Assembly: GCA_003133205.1 (NCBI GenBank)
Contig: PKWK01000105.1
Coordinates: forward strand, 1-40,341
Reading direction: 5' to 3'
DNA length: 40,341 nucleotides
From: Granulicella sp.
Lineage (GTDB): Bacteria; Acidobacteriota; Terriglobia; Terriglobales; Acidobacteriaceae
Both the position numbers and the translations under genes were made by a program. The notes beneath the pieces are model-generated. The model was not told the DNA's origin. It made no database searches and saw nothing but the letters and a program-made list of their open reading frames with translations. The number at the start of each line of letters is the position of its first letter. Position 1 is the stretch's first letter. Shown here one piece after another: positions 9,701-16,688 of this stretch.

Positions 9701-10764
9701 TAACGCTGGTTGCGACCGGTGGGGCTTCGGGCAATGCCGTGACCTTCAGCGTTCTCTCCGGACCGGGAACGATCAGCGGCGGCACGTTGACGGTAATCGG
9801 AACAGGCACCATCCAGGTCGCGGCGAACCAGGCCGGAAACGCAAACTACACGGCCGCAGCGCAGGTGACACAGAGCATCGTCGTGAACAAGGCAACGCCG
9901 TTAGTTGGGCTGCAGGCGAGCGCGAATCCTGCACTTGTCCAAACCTCGATCACACTGACTGCGACGGTGAGCGGCGGAGCGACAGGCACGGTGACTTTCC
10001 TCGACGGAACGACAGCGCTGGGCACCGGCACGCTCACGTCCGGTGTAGCGACGCTGACCACATCGACGTTGGCTGCGGGCTCGCACTCCATTACGGCTGT
10101 CTACAGCGGTGATGCCAACTTCGCAACACTAACCAGCGCGGTGTTGACCGAAGCGGTGGATGACTTCAGCCTGATCATACCCACGGGCGATGCATTGACC
10201 GTGCTTCCGGGCGGCACCGCGGTCTTCACTCTCACGATGAGCCCGGTTGGCGCGACGACCTTCCCAGCAGCGGTGACGTTGTCTCTGAGCGGTCTGCCTG
10301 CTGGTGCAACCTATGCTTTCTCGCCGGCGACGTTGCCAGCGGGATCGGGTACGACCACCGTGACGCTGACGATACAGGTACCACAATCATCGGCGGCTGC
10401 TCTGCCGATTCGTATCAACGGGGACGGCATCAGGATCGGCGGCAGCAATACCGGGCAAGTAACGATGGCGAGCCGCGATCCCAACGTCAATCAACGCACC
10501 CAACATAAGCTGGCCCCGGTTGCGCTGGCGCTCCTGCTGCTGCCCTTTGCGGGCAGGATGCGGCGGGCCGGGAAGAAACTGGGCCGGGCGATGTCGATCC
10601 TGCTGCTGATCGTCGCCGCGATTACCGCGACGATGGGGCTGAGTGGATGCGGCGCAAGCGGAAGCGGCTTCTTCGCTCAGTCGCCGAAATCGTACTCGCT
10701 GACAGTCACTGGAACCTCGGGCGCAGTTTCGCGTTCCACCAACCTCACGCTCACAGTCGAGTAA
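3775..10764 (+). CDS. Giant secreted GH28 polygalacturonase fused to Ig-like and NHL repeats
   Basis: A 2329-residue exported protein. The ATG at 3775 is chosen because AGGAAA precedes it and a signal peptide follows directly (FFAIACVVVPLSHRA, ending near AQA). A TTG 39 bases upstream is in frame but lacks a ribosome site. Residues about 60-500 form a right-handed beta-helix of glycoside hydrolase family 28, which hydrolyses the galacturonan backbone of pectin. All four signature motifs are visible: NTDGID (269), DGDD (290-293), GHGES (His318) and RIK (355). Next come Ig-like repeats to about 800 and two blocks of NHL-type beta-propeller repeats (about 810-1580) separated by a small sandwich domain. 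More Ig-like and MBG-like repeats run to about 2220. The end has hydrophobic segments around LAPVALALLLLPFAG and a Cys in LSGCGASGSG, a tail often seen in acidobacterial Ig-repeat proteins. The repeats probably bind substrate or the cell surface. Confidence 0.85.
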   Translation: MTALSSRSRIFFAIACVVVPLSHRACIAQAPAVATGDTRTVTEPVFPATCQALLASFHDVNEDVPLSVETGNTSLDLTRLQAALNACQGTNQAVELSMDSSGNNAFLTGPISIPTGVTLLIDAGVTLYFSRNAQDYDTTPGTHTCGTVSGASNTGSCKNLISIKNTNNSGIMGYGKINARGGDVVLNSFVTTGYGLSKTNDTWWDIANDATTYSGSQQNPRAIQLSNSNNVTLYKFTFKNPPNFHIAISGGNGITIWGIKIVTPYTSHNTDGIDPGNTTNVTIKNTSISDGDDNVAVGASGSLASNISVINNRFFAGHGESIGSFTNGGVNNVLYDSNMMYGDADVDGSNSTGIRIKSANDRGGVVQNIQYSNSCFANHGTQIQFTPIYNTNAGTLTPNFKNILLQNLRFSNQGPVATGSVTFLGASNNGTVNPLVVTLDNVTIDTLAGSNLVTPSNAQITLGPGQVSSNLVSLLTPFNGVNGNVITNNTSGALAPPVCVFTFLTPELTGPTAQTQTVAAGQFPTAVAILTPAIAATKYPYPTGTVTLTDEASRTFTATLPGTGDTIFIPITNAPVGTHTYTASYSGNSVYPAITTFGSYVVTVSSASLATTTTAVTGVPAGTTFGTPFIATATLTGSGSPSGSIQFLVNGSVYATVPISGGSASYTFNSTIGSYAISAAYSGDSANAGSFSTPATVTVAGATTTTVLQSSGTTSTVGVPVTLTATVSSAAGTPVGTVSFSYTNGTVTTPTVIGSAALVNGIAGYSAFLPQGTDSVVATYVASGNFGASASTNAVSVIVNPTPPVPAASVPLAMPYTISTIASGGTAATSGSACPGTSGTSAPKATDTAGDGCPATSILLQTGATAGDLRSVTVDPFGNIYFTDGSAALIRKIATNGIIGNFAGRASNAPTACTPTVSPLKGCNPLAVSLSSKPRGVYSDPFWNIYIAGYGNNIVHVVRVSDGLMYIAAGNGTAATQTVNGDGGLAISAQLNQPRAITTDAAGNIYIASTGEDRVREVLNPNSGAAGAGTITTVVGSGYTTAPIPLTPDDVNAVTATNLTIPQGVAVDASANIFVSTDTRVRAVCVTCSPGSALYSLLTILGYSHIVNGNIYTVAGTITSGSNPTLTPGLGNTVNLSPQKIVVDPNGNLYIADSANNVVWFEDGRTGWTHVIAGGGNSTSCAGSTVGDGCKATLGVLGSNGGNGIGVGLDLQGNLYVSDSTNLRIRKVSNDLRFGSSPVGTAVQQTIQVHFLPGDTPLAASLTSPDFSLAAPTCVLNAADTTTDCTYPATFKPVVAGLRFTPLAITTTLGNPGSFALIGSGTGAGATLDPANQITFGLNISPSALAVDNAGNVYVADSASKNVLKFAPGATGTGGGSAATSTTLQSFMNPTAVTVDALGNTFVADASTGLVSVISPSGVSKTLSTVFNTPDGLAVDALNNLYVADAGAKTITEIGSNLVAARTIASAGLTSPAGIAVDGNANLFVADSGAGTIVRIDAQTFARTTASSAAAAPHAVAVDAAGNLLIADTASNQVLAVPANTANAAFSVASGVPGNTLALDSAGNVYTSSATNQVLELQRTMGTATYNGVGSAPGNFTLLSTGNAAANLSMTDPDTTNFALSVATNATCTGSVSALVVVPGGACTFTSSFAPTERLNYTNAATFTGNAGNASLGTPPTLEIVQVGNNAPFVVSFTFGGFTPSPAFVGNTVTLTAAVSSAFGNPAGTVTFAVDGTALPPSTVASGAASTTVSGLAAGNHMVTATFTSTDPNFANATATPTTLTVQKNFVSALLAVQNASPVYGAANSATVTLTASAGTPTGTVQFTVDGTASGAPVAVSSAAATYTLPVLTAGPHTIAASYSGNSTFVAATAAGIAVTVSMATPTATWTAPASIVYGTALSATQLNATASVPGTFVYTPAAGTVLGAATQTLSVTFTPTDTVDYTVVTKTQSIVVTPASQTINFTAPTSPVVFGISPITLVATGGASGNAVTFSVLSGPGTISGGTLTVIGTGTIQVAANQAGNANYTAAAQVTQSIVVNKATPLVGLQASANPALVQTSITLTATVSGGATGTVTFLDGTTALGTGTLTSGVATLTTSTLAAGSHSITAVYSGDANFATLTSAVLTEAVDDFSLIIPTGDALTVLPGGTAVFTLTMSPVGATTFPAAVTLSLSGLPAGATYAFSPATLPAGSGTTTVTLTIQVPQSSAAALPIRINGDGIRIGGSNTGQVTMASRDPNVNQRTQHKLAPVALALLLLPFAGRMRRAGKKLGRAMSILLLIVAAITATMGLSGCGASGSGFFAQSPKSYSLTVTGTSGAVSRSTNLTLTVE

Positions 10765-10782
10765 TCAGGGAGAATCACAGAG

Positions 10783-11424
10783 ATGCCTAGCAAGATGAAG
10801 TTTGCAGTCAAGGCCATCGGGGGGCAACCATTGCGCAGTTGCATGACGTTGATCGCAGCACTGCTGCTCGGCGCGATGGCTGCGTCCGCACCGGCGGCAG
10901 CGCAGCGAACCTCGAAGAACCTCCACCTTGGTTCCCCGGTAGTGGCGGTCACATACGACCTGGAGCGTGCGAGGACGGCTGCGATTGGCGGCAGCGGTTT
11001 CTGGCTGCAGGGTGGCGGCGTGGACGTGGACGTGCCGTTCTATAGAGGGTTGAGCCTTGTCGGCAGCTTCAGTGGCGCACACGCATCGAACATCCAGCCG
11101 GGCGTGAACTTGAGCAAGCTTACCTACCTCGCTGGTCCGCGTTACACATTGAGTGGCTCGCGGTTCCAGATCTTCGGCGAGGGACTCTTCGGCGGCGCAC
11201 ACGCATTCGACGGCATCTTCCCTGCTACGGGCGGAGCAACGCCCACGGCGAATTCTTACGCTATCCAGCTCGGCGGCGGCGTGGATATTCCGCTCCGAAA
11301 CGGATTCGGCGTGCGCGCACTCGAACTCGACTACGTTCGCACTGGGCTGCCCAACAACGGCACCAATTCCCAGAACGATCTCCGCCTCGCGTTCGGCCTC
11401 TCGTATCACTTCAACCACAAATGA
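10783..11424 (+). CDS. Outer-membrane beta-barrel protein, about 213 residues
   Basis: The ATG at 10783 lies 18 bases after the stop of the GH28 gene, with AGGGAG in the gap, so the two genes are probably co-transcribed. The product has an N-terminal signal peptide (LIAALLLGAMAASAPAAAQ). About eight alternating amphipathic strands rich in Gly and aromatic residues follow, ending in LRLAFGLSYHF. This is the usual terminal strand of small OmpA/OprF-like beta-barrels of the outer membrane. The family is annotated as outer membrane beta-barrel protein, with no enzyme activity expected. Its partner role is unknown; it may anchor or help display the giant polygalacturonase. It ends 21 bases from the converging GH3 gene. 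Confidence 0.8.
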   Translation: MPSKMKFAVKAIGGQPLRSCMTLIAALLLGAMAASAPAAAQRTSKNLHLGSPVVAVTYDLERARTAAIGGSGFWLQGGGVDVDVPFYRGLSLVGSFSGAHASNIQPGVNLSKLTYLAGPRYTLSGSRFQIFGEGLFGGAHAFDGIFPATGGATPTANSYAIQLGGGVDIPLRNGFGVRALELDYVRTGLPNNGTNSQNDLRLAFGLSYHFNHK

Positions 11425-11445
11425 AAATCACGGCCAGGATTACGG

Positions 11446-14127
11446 TCACGGGGCAACGGGGCTAGAACCCTCGATACGAAAAGGCAGGAAGACGCCCGAA
11501 TTGCTCGATGGCTGACTGCCACCGACGTAGAGTTCGTATTCCCCCGGCTGTATGCAGCGACTCCCATCTGCACCCACAATGCTGAGCTGCCGCGCGTTGA
11601 TCGTGGCTTGAACCATCATCAGCGCCCCTTTTGGTAGATGTATCTTCTCGAAGCCGACGAGTGTGCGGAGAGGAGCTTCAGGTTTGTTCTTCGCGATCAA
11701 GTAAAACTCGACCGTCTCATCGCCGGCACGATCCCCAGTGTTACTGAGCCTTACACTGACGTCGAGCGCCTTCCCTGCTTGTAACGTCGTGGCCGAGAGT
11801 CTGCCGGCTGTGTACTGAAAACTTGTGTAGCTGAGGCCATATCCGAAAGGATAGAGCGGCTCGCCGGTAAAGTAACGATAGGTGCGACCCTTCATGGTGT
11901 AGTCGTCGAATGGCGGGAGCTGACCCGTACTTGCATAGAAGGTCACGGGCAGACGGCCGGAAGGATTGTTCTCGCCGAAGAGCGTATCTGCAATAGCGGT
12001 GCCGCCGTCTTCGCCCGGATACCAGGCTTCGAGGATCGCGGACGTCTTCTGTCCTACGTCTTGGAGAGCGAGCGCACTCCCGTTCATAAGAACAATCACA
12101 AGAGGCTTGCCTGTCGCGGCGAGGGCGTCGATGAGCCGCATTTGGGCTTCCGGAAGTTCGATGGCTGTGCGATCGCCGCCTTCGAATCCCTTTACGTGCA
12201 ATGGCATCTCTTCGCCTTCGATCTCAGGGCTCAGACCGAGGAAGGCAACGATGGCATCGGATTTGGCGGCTGCGGCGACCGCCTGATCTCTCAGCGCCGA
12301 GACAGGCGGATTCCAGGCAAATGTGAGGCCTGCTCCGAAGTGCGGCGAGTCGTGGATGTACTCGATGCGGATTGGATGCGGATTGGCATCAGCGAAGGTT
12401 ACGGTGAAAGGCTTTGTCGGTGCGCGCCGGCCGTGAGTTGCCACGTGAGCGAAGTCAAAGACCAGTTTGCCGTCGAGCCAGACCCTAACCGTTTCACCGT
12501 CCTCGCAGGTACTGCAATGCGCCAATGAGAAATCAAAACTGATGGCCGTCGGCGTGGGGGGCGTGAAGAATCCAGTCCATCGCACCGAGAAGGTCTTGCT
12601 CGAGACGCCAGCGACGGGTGAGGCACCGTTCCAGTCGAAGTCAATTGCCTGATCGATGCGGCTGAGGACTGGAGCACCAGTAAATCCTGCTCCGTCGAAG
12701 TACTCGGCCTTGAGGCCGCGCTCGCCGACTCCCTTGTTGGTCGAGGAGAAGGCCGTGCTGGGTACGGGCACGGGAACTCCTTCGACGTAGGGAGAGCCTT
12801 GGCTGTAGGAGATGTCTCCGGGCAGGCGCCGCTCCAGCGCGGCAAGCGGCGTAACGGGATGCGATGCGATCGCGTTGTAGTTCCCTTCGAGCGCAGGTAG
12901 CGCGGCGGCGTTGGGTCCAACTACCGCAATCGACTTCATCGATGTCGAGAATGGAAGAGTGGCGCGATCGTTCTTCAGTAAAACCATCGAAGCTCGGGCG
13001 GCGGCGAGCGAAAGTGCTGCGTGCGAGGCAGAGTCATTCTCTGAAAATGGAATGCTGCTGTACGGAACGCTGGATGCAGGATCGAACATGCCAAGGCGAA
13101 AGCGCGCGGCAAAGAGGCGCTTGACCGCGGCATCAATGTCGGTCTCGGATACAAGGCCCTGGTGCACAGCGTCGACGAGTGCCGCATATTCATTTCCACA
13201 GCTCAGGTCAGTGCCCGCCTTAACGGAGACCGCGGCGGCGTGAGCCAGATCTCCGGCGAACTTGTGTCCGGCGGCCACGTCGGTGATGGCGGCACAGTCG
13301 GAGACGACATAGCCGGCGAAATGCCAGTCTCGCTTGAGCTTCTGCTGGAGCAGCATCTGGCTCGCGCAGGCAGGAGATCCATCCACAGAGTTGTAGGCGC
13401 ACATGATGCTGCCGGCTCGTGCGTCGACGATCAGTTCCCGGAAGGCTGGCAGGTAGGTGTCTTCGAGATCGTGTGGTGAGATGACGGCGTCAAAAGTGTG
13501 GCGTTCGGACTCCGGCCCGCTATGAACGGCAAAATGCTTGGGAGTGGCGATCGTCTTGAGGTATTCAGGATTGGAACCCTGCAGGCCGCGGACAAATGCA
13601 GATCCTATCTGGCCGGTAAGGAAGGGATCTTCCCCGTAGGTCTCCTGGCCCCGGCCCCATCGTGGGTCGCGATCGATATTGATATTGGGCGACCAGAGCG
13701 TCAGGCCATAGTAAATGGAGTGATTGTCCTCGCGCTGCGCCTGGTTGTACTTGGCTCGCGCTTCCGTGGAAATAGTATCGGCGACCCGCTGAACCAGATC
13801 GGTGTCCCAGGTGGCCGCTAAGCCGATGGCTTGAGGAAAAACCGTGGCGTAGCCTGATCGCGCGACACCGTGAAGGCCTTCATTCCACCAGTTATATTCG
13901 GCGATGTGCAGACGAGGAATCGCCGTGGCTTCATTCTGCATCTGCGAAATCTTTTCGTCGAGAGTCATGCGGCTGACGAGGTCATCGACGCGCTGTGCCA
14001 GCGGTAGGGATGGATTGAGGTAGGCGTCCTGCTTTGCGGAGGATTGACCCAGAGCCTGCGATACAAAGAAAAGCATCGCGATGACCACCGCGCTAGGCTT
14101 CTGAAAAGATGAAAAACCAGCCGGCAT
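11446..14127 (-). CDS. GH3 beta-xylosidase/beta-glucosidase with inserted PA14 domain
   Basis: An 893-residue exported glycoside hydrolase family 3 enzyme. The start at 14127 is preceded by AGGAAGGG and lies four bases after the stop of the xylanase gene; longer forms would run inside that gene. A signal peptide (VVIAMLFFVSQALGQ) is followed by the GH3 (beta/alpha)8 domain with SPNINIDRDPRWGRGQE and the nucleophile Asp277 in GYVVSDCAAI. Then come the C-terminal alpha/beta domain with LSPEIEGEEMPLHV, which carries the likely acid/base Glu, and an inserted PA14 domain (GLKAEYFDGAGFTG to FGAGLTFAWNPP) that normally steers substrate length. A fibronectin-III-like domain closes the protein (LDVSVRLSNTGDRAGDETVE). 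The SDC-type nucleophile motif favours beta-xylosidase. Next to the GH10 gene it would cut xylo-oligosaccharides to xylose. Confidence 0.92.
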   Translation of the reverse strand: MPAGFSSFQKPSAVVIAMLFFVSQALGQSSAKQDAYLNPSLPLAQRVDDLVSRMTLDEKISQMQNEATAIPRLHIAEYNWWNEGLHGVARSGYATVFPQAIGLAATWDTDLVQRVADTISTEARAKYNQAQREDNHSIYYGLTLWSPNINIDRDPRWGRGQETYGEDPFLTGQIGSAFVRGLQGSNPEYLKTIATPKHFAVHSGPESERHTFDAVISPHDLEDTYLPAFRELIVDARAGSIMCAYNSVDGSPACASQMLLQQKLKRDWHFAGYVVSDCAAITDVAAGHKFAGDLAHAAAVSVKAGTDLSCGNEYAALVDAVHQGLVSETDIDAAVKRLFAARFRLGMFDPASSVPYSSIPFSENDSASHAALSLAAARASMVLLKNDRATLPFSTSMKSIAVVGPNAAALPALEGNYNAIASHPVTPLAALERRLPGDISYSQGSPYVEGVPVPVPSTAFSSTNKGVGERGLKAEYFDGAGFTGAPVLSRIDQAIDFDWNGASPVAGVSSKTFSVRWTGFFTPPTPTAISFDFSLAHCSTCEDGETVRVWLDGKLVFDFAHVATHGRRAPTKPFTVTFADANPHPIRIEYIHDSPHFGAGLTFAWNPPVSALRDQAVAAAAKSDAIVAFLGLSPEIEGEEMPLHVKGFEGGDRTAIELPEAQMRLIDALAATGKPLVIVLMNGSALALQDVGQKTSAILEAWYPGEDGGTAIADTLFGENNPSGRLPVTFYASTGQLPPFDDYTMKGRTYRYFTGEPLYPFGYGLSYTSFQYTAGRLSATTLQAGKALDVSVRLSNTGDRAGDETVEFYLIAKNKPEAPLRTLVGFEKIHLPKGALMMVQATINARQLSIVGADGSRCIQPGEYELYVGGSQPSSNSGVFLPFRIEGSSPVAP

Positions 14128-14131
14128 GATG

Positions 14132-15319
14132 TCAGACCCTTCCTGACTTCCGCTTGTCGAAGCTGTCGCGAATGGCGACGAACGCTTCTTTGGGCTGGTA
14201 TGCGTCATCGAAGGGCAGCGACCTTTGGGGACGATCCGGTTGTTTCTTGTGGTGCGTGGGGCCACTGTTGAGCCAGGTATGATTGTCACTGACCCCCCAG
14301 GTCAAGACCGCAGTGACCGCGGGTTCCGCCAGGACTATGCCGAGATAGTCGCGATAGACCTCCGCAATTGCGTGGTCACGCCGGGCGACGTCATCGTAGG
14401 GAAGATCGTCTTCATTCACGTCCAGCTCCGTCACGAAGATCTTCAATCCCATCTGCCGCACGCTCGCCATGAAATCCCGGAGACCTTCTCCGAAGGCATA
14501 TGGAGAACCCGCTTTGATGTGCGATTGAATTCCAACAGCATCGAGCGGGACATTGGCCGCCTTCAGCCGACGCAGTAATTGCAGCGTCACAGCACGTCGT
14601 TCGGTATCTTCCTCGTTGTCATATTCCACGCCGTATTCGTTATAGGTCAGCAGCGCATGTGGATCGGCCTGCCTCGCCGTGCGAAAGGCAATCTCAATGT
14701 AGTCCGGGCCGAGCAACTCCATCCAGGGAGACTTGCGCAGGCCGTCAGGACGGCCATCCTTCGGCAGCACTGCTTCGTTGACCACATCCCAGGAGTGGAT
14801 CTTGCCCTTGAAGTGACCGCCCACGGTCATGATGTGGTCTACCAGGAACTGTTTTGCGTTTTCCTTCGTGACCGTCGTGGAGAACCAATCGGGAATCGCC
14901 TCATGCCATACGAAGTTGTGCCCGCGCACCGTGATCTTGTGGTGCTCCGCGAAGGCAACGAGGGTGTCTCCATCTGCGAAGGAATACTTATCCGGAGCGG
15001 GCCGAAGAGATTTCCATTTCATTGCGTTCTCGGCGACGAGGATGCTGTACTGCTCGGCGAGTATGCGGGCATAGGTGGGGTCGGAGGCGAGAAGTTGCAG
15101 ATTGACGGCGGCGCCAGCGAGCAAGCCATACGCCTGAGCATGAGCCTTGAGCGACCCACCACCGTTAATCGGTCCCGGACGGGCGACTGGGGTATCAATG
15201 GCCAGATATGCCCTCTTGACCAACGGAGGAGAGGCCAACGCACTCATGGACAAACCCCCGCCTATCGTTAGTCCTGTGCTTAAGAAGCTCCGGCGCGTCA
15301 GTGTCGATAGTGGGGTCAT
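14132..15319 (-). CDS. GH10 endo-1,4-beta-xylanase with Tat signal
   Basis: A 395-residue family 10 xylanase that cuts the xylan backbone. The N-terminus has a twin-arginine export signal (TRRSFLSTGLTIGG), so the enzyme is probably folded before export. The catalytic (beta/alpha)8 barrel spans about residues 60-385 and shows the substrate-binding ENAMKW (97-102), HNFVWH (134-139), acid/base Glu182 in WDVVNEAV, and nucleophile Glu298 in FVTELDVN. The end of the barrel (LTWGVSDNHTWL) is also typical. The length is normal for a single-domain GH10, with no carbohydrate-binding module. The ribosome site is weak (AGG next to the ATG), so translation may depend on the upstream gene. It lies between the TonB receptor gene, with a 142-base gap holding an inverted repeat, and the GH3 gene, with a four-base gap. 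Confidence 0.95.
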   Translation of the reverse strand: MTPLSTLTRRSFLSTGLTIGGGLSMSALASPPLVKRAYLAIDTPVARPGPINGGGSLKAHAQAYGLLAGAAVNLQLLASDPTYARILAEQYSILVAENAMKWKSLRPAPDKYSFADGDTLVAFAEHHKITVRGHNFVWHEAIPDWFSTTVTKENAKQFLVDHIMTVGGHFKGKIHSWDVVNEAVLPKDGRPDGLRKSPWMELLGPDYIEIAFRTARQADPHALLTYNEYGVEYDNEEDTERRAVTLQLLRRLKAANVPLDAVGIQSHIKAGSPYAFGEGLRDFMASVRQMGLKIFVTELDVNEDDLPYDDVARRDHAIAEVYRDYLGIVLAEPAVTAVLTWGVSDNHTWLNSGPTHHKKQPDRPQRSLPFDDAYQPKEAFVAIRDSFDKRKSGRV

Positions 15320-15383
15320 CCTAATGGCATTTCTGCCCGTACTTCACGCTGGCTCGGGCTTGAGATCGTTCCGGTTGACAATC

Positions 15384-15423
15384 AGGTCACGGACAGTGCA
15401 ACTGGCATAGATATCCGTGACCT
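15384..15423. repeat. 10-bp perfect inverted repeat between TonB receptor and xylanase genes
   Basis: AGGTCACGGA (15384-15393) and TCCGTGACCT (15414-15423) are exact reverse complements separated by 20 bases. The loop starts with a smaller hairpin (CAGT, GCA, ACTG at 15394-15404). No T-tract follows on the minus strand. It could therefore be an operator, an mRNA-stability or processing hairpin, or an attenuator rather than a classic terminator. It sits 65 bases before the xylanase ATG. Confidence 0.6.
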
Positions 15424-15461
15424 CGGCGGGCGCCGTCGTGGTGGAAAAAGTGACGCGTGAA

Positions 15462-16682
15462 TTAGAAATCCAACTTCAGCGAGAGCTGACCGATGCGTGG
15501 GTCGTTGGCGGAGGTAATCCGTCCGAAGGCCCCATTGGTCTGCGACACTTGTGGATCGCCGAAGTTGGTATGGTTCAGCACATTGAAGAACTCCGCGCGG
15601 AACTCCATCTGAACCGCCTCGTGGATAGGGAACGCCCGGATGACGCTGACGTCCCAACTGGTGAAGCGCGGCCCAACGAAACTGCCTTTGACGATGTTGC
15701 CATAGGTGAGAGCCAGGTTGGTCGCGAAGCCTGGGTTCTGAGAGAAGTTCGCGGTGTTCAGGTACGACCTGCAGGCGGTGGTTGCCCCAGTGCAGGCGTT
15801 GCCGCCGTATGGATTCTGGCCATTCCATACCGCGCGATCGCGGTTCAGGTTGGTACCATCCACGTTGGCCCCGCTGACGGTAAGCGGATTGCCGCTGCGC
15901 ATTGTAAGGATCCCATTGGTCTGCCATCCGTTGATGGCATAGCGCTCGGCGGCGTTGCCTCCGTTGAACTTAGGCAGGACCCACACGTAGGACATGGTGA
16001 GCACGTTGCGGTGGTCGTAGTCCGATGCGCCGTGGTCCAGTCGCTTATAGTTTGGCTCATAAATGGGCAGGACGTAGGACGATCCCGGCACGACCGCCGT
16101 TACCGACGACCCGAAGGCGTTATTGTCGATGGCCTTCGACCAGGTGTAGTTGAGGAACGCGGTCAGGCCGTTGGAGACTCGCTTCTGCAATGAGGCCTGC
16201 AGCGAGTTGTAGTTGGCGATCCCGCCCGTGTCTACCGTGGCGATCTGGTTGGTGTAGTTTTGCGTGTTGGTGGCGGAGTAGTAGACGCGCTTGCCGAGGT
16301 TCGGACCCTGGTTCCAGGTCGGGTTGATATCCGTCGGATTGATCTGATGGAAGCTGGTTGATCCAACATACGCAATCCGGACCGAAAGCGTCTTCTGCAG
16401 TTGCTGTTCAAGTGTGAGGTTGAACGAATTCGTCTCAGCCAGACGGAAGGTATTTGGGTTGAAGGTGGAGAAGCTGGAGTTCTGGTAGTTCGCCAGAGAG
16501 AAGTAGCTGGGTGATGGCGGCTGCGGAGCCGGGAACGGATTTCCACCAGTGATGCTGGCATATGGGTTGGAGAAGTTGGCAAGGCTGTTGCCGGCGAAGG
16601 AGACGTTGACCGACGCGACGTACGGCACTGCGTTGGCGAAGATGTTACCAAACGCCGCGGGCAGGCGCGTGTCATAGAACAT
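15462..16682 (-). CDS. TonB-dependent receptor, C-terminal barrel part after an internal stop
   Basis: This is the rest of the Oar-like TonB receptor that begins at 18845. It is in the same frame as the N-terminal part and is separated from it only by TGA at 16691-16689 and two codons (Ala-Gly). The first ATG after the stop is at 16682. The 406 residues are barrel strands (YNSLQASLQKRVSNGLTAF, then FLNYTWSKAID) and end in IGQLSLKLDF, with the terminal Phe typical of outer-membrane barrels. On its own the piece has no signal peptide or plug, so it is not expected to work unless the stop is read through or is a sequencing error. Confidence 0.8.
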   Translation of the reverse strand: MFYDTRLPAAFGNIFANAVPYVASVNVSFAGNSLANFSNPYASITGGNPFPAPQPPSPSYFSLANYQNSSFSTFNPNTFRLAETNSFNLTLEQQLQKTLSVRIAYVGSTSFHQINPTDINPTWNQGPNLGKRVYYSATNTQNYTNQIATVDTGGIANYNSLQASLQKRVSNGLTAFLNYTWSKAIDNNAFGSSVTAVVPGSSYVLPIYEPNYKRLDHGASDYDHRNVLTMSYVWVLPKFNGGNAAERYAINGWQTNGILTMRSGNPLTVSGANVDGTNLNRDRAVWNGQNPYGGNACTGATTACRSYLNTANFSQNPGFATNLALTYGNIVKGSFVGPRFTSWDVSVIRAFPIHEAVQMEFRAEFFNVLNHTNFGDPQVSQTNGAFGRITSANDPRIGQLSLKLDF

Positions 16683-16688
16683 GCCGGC

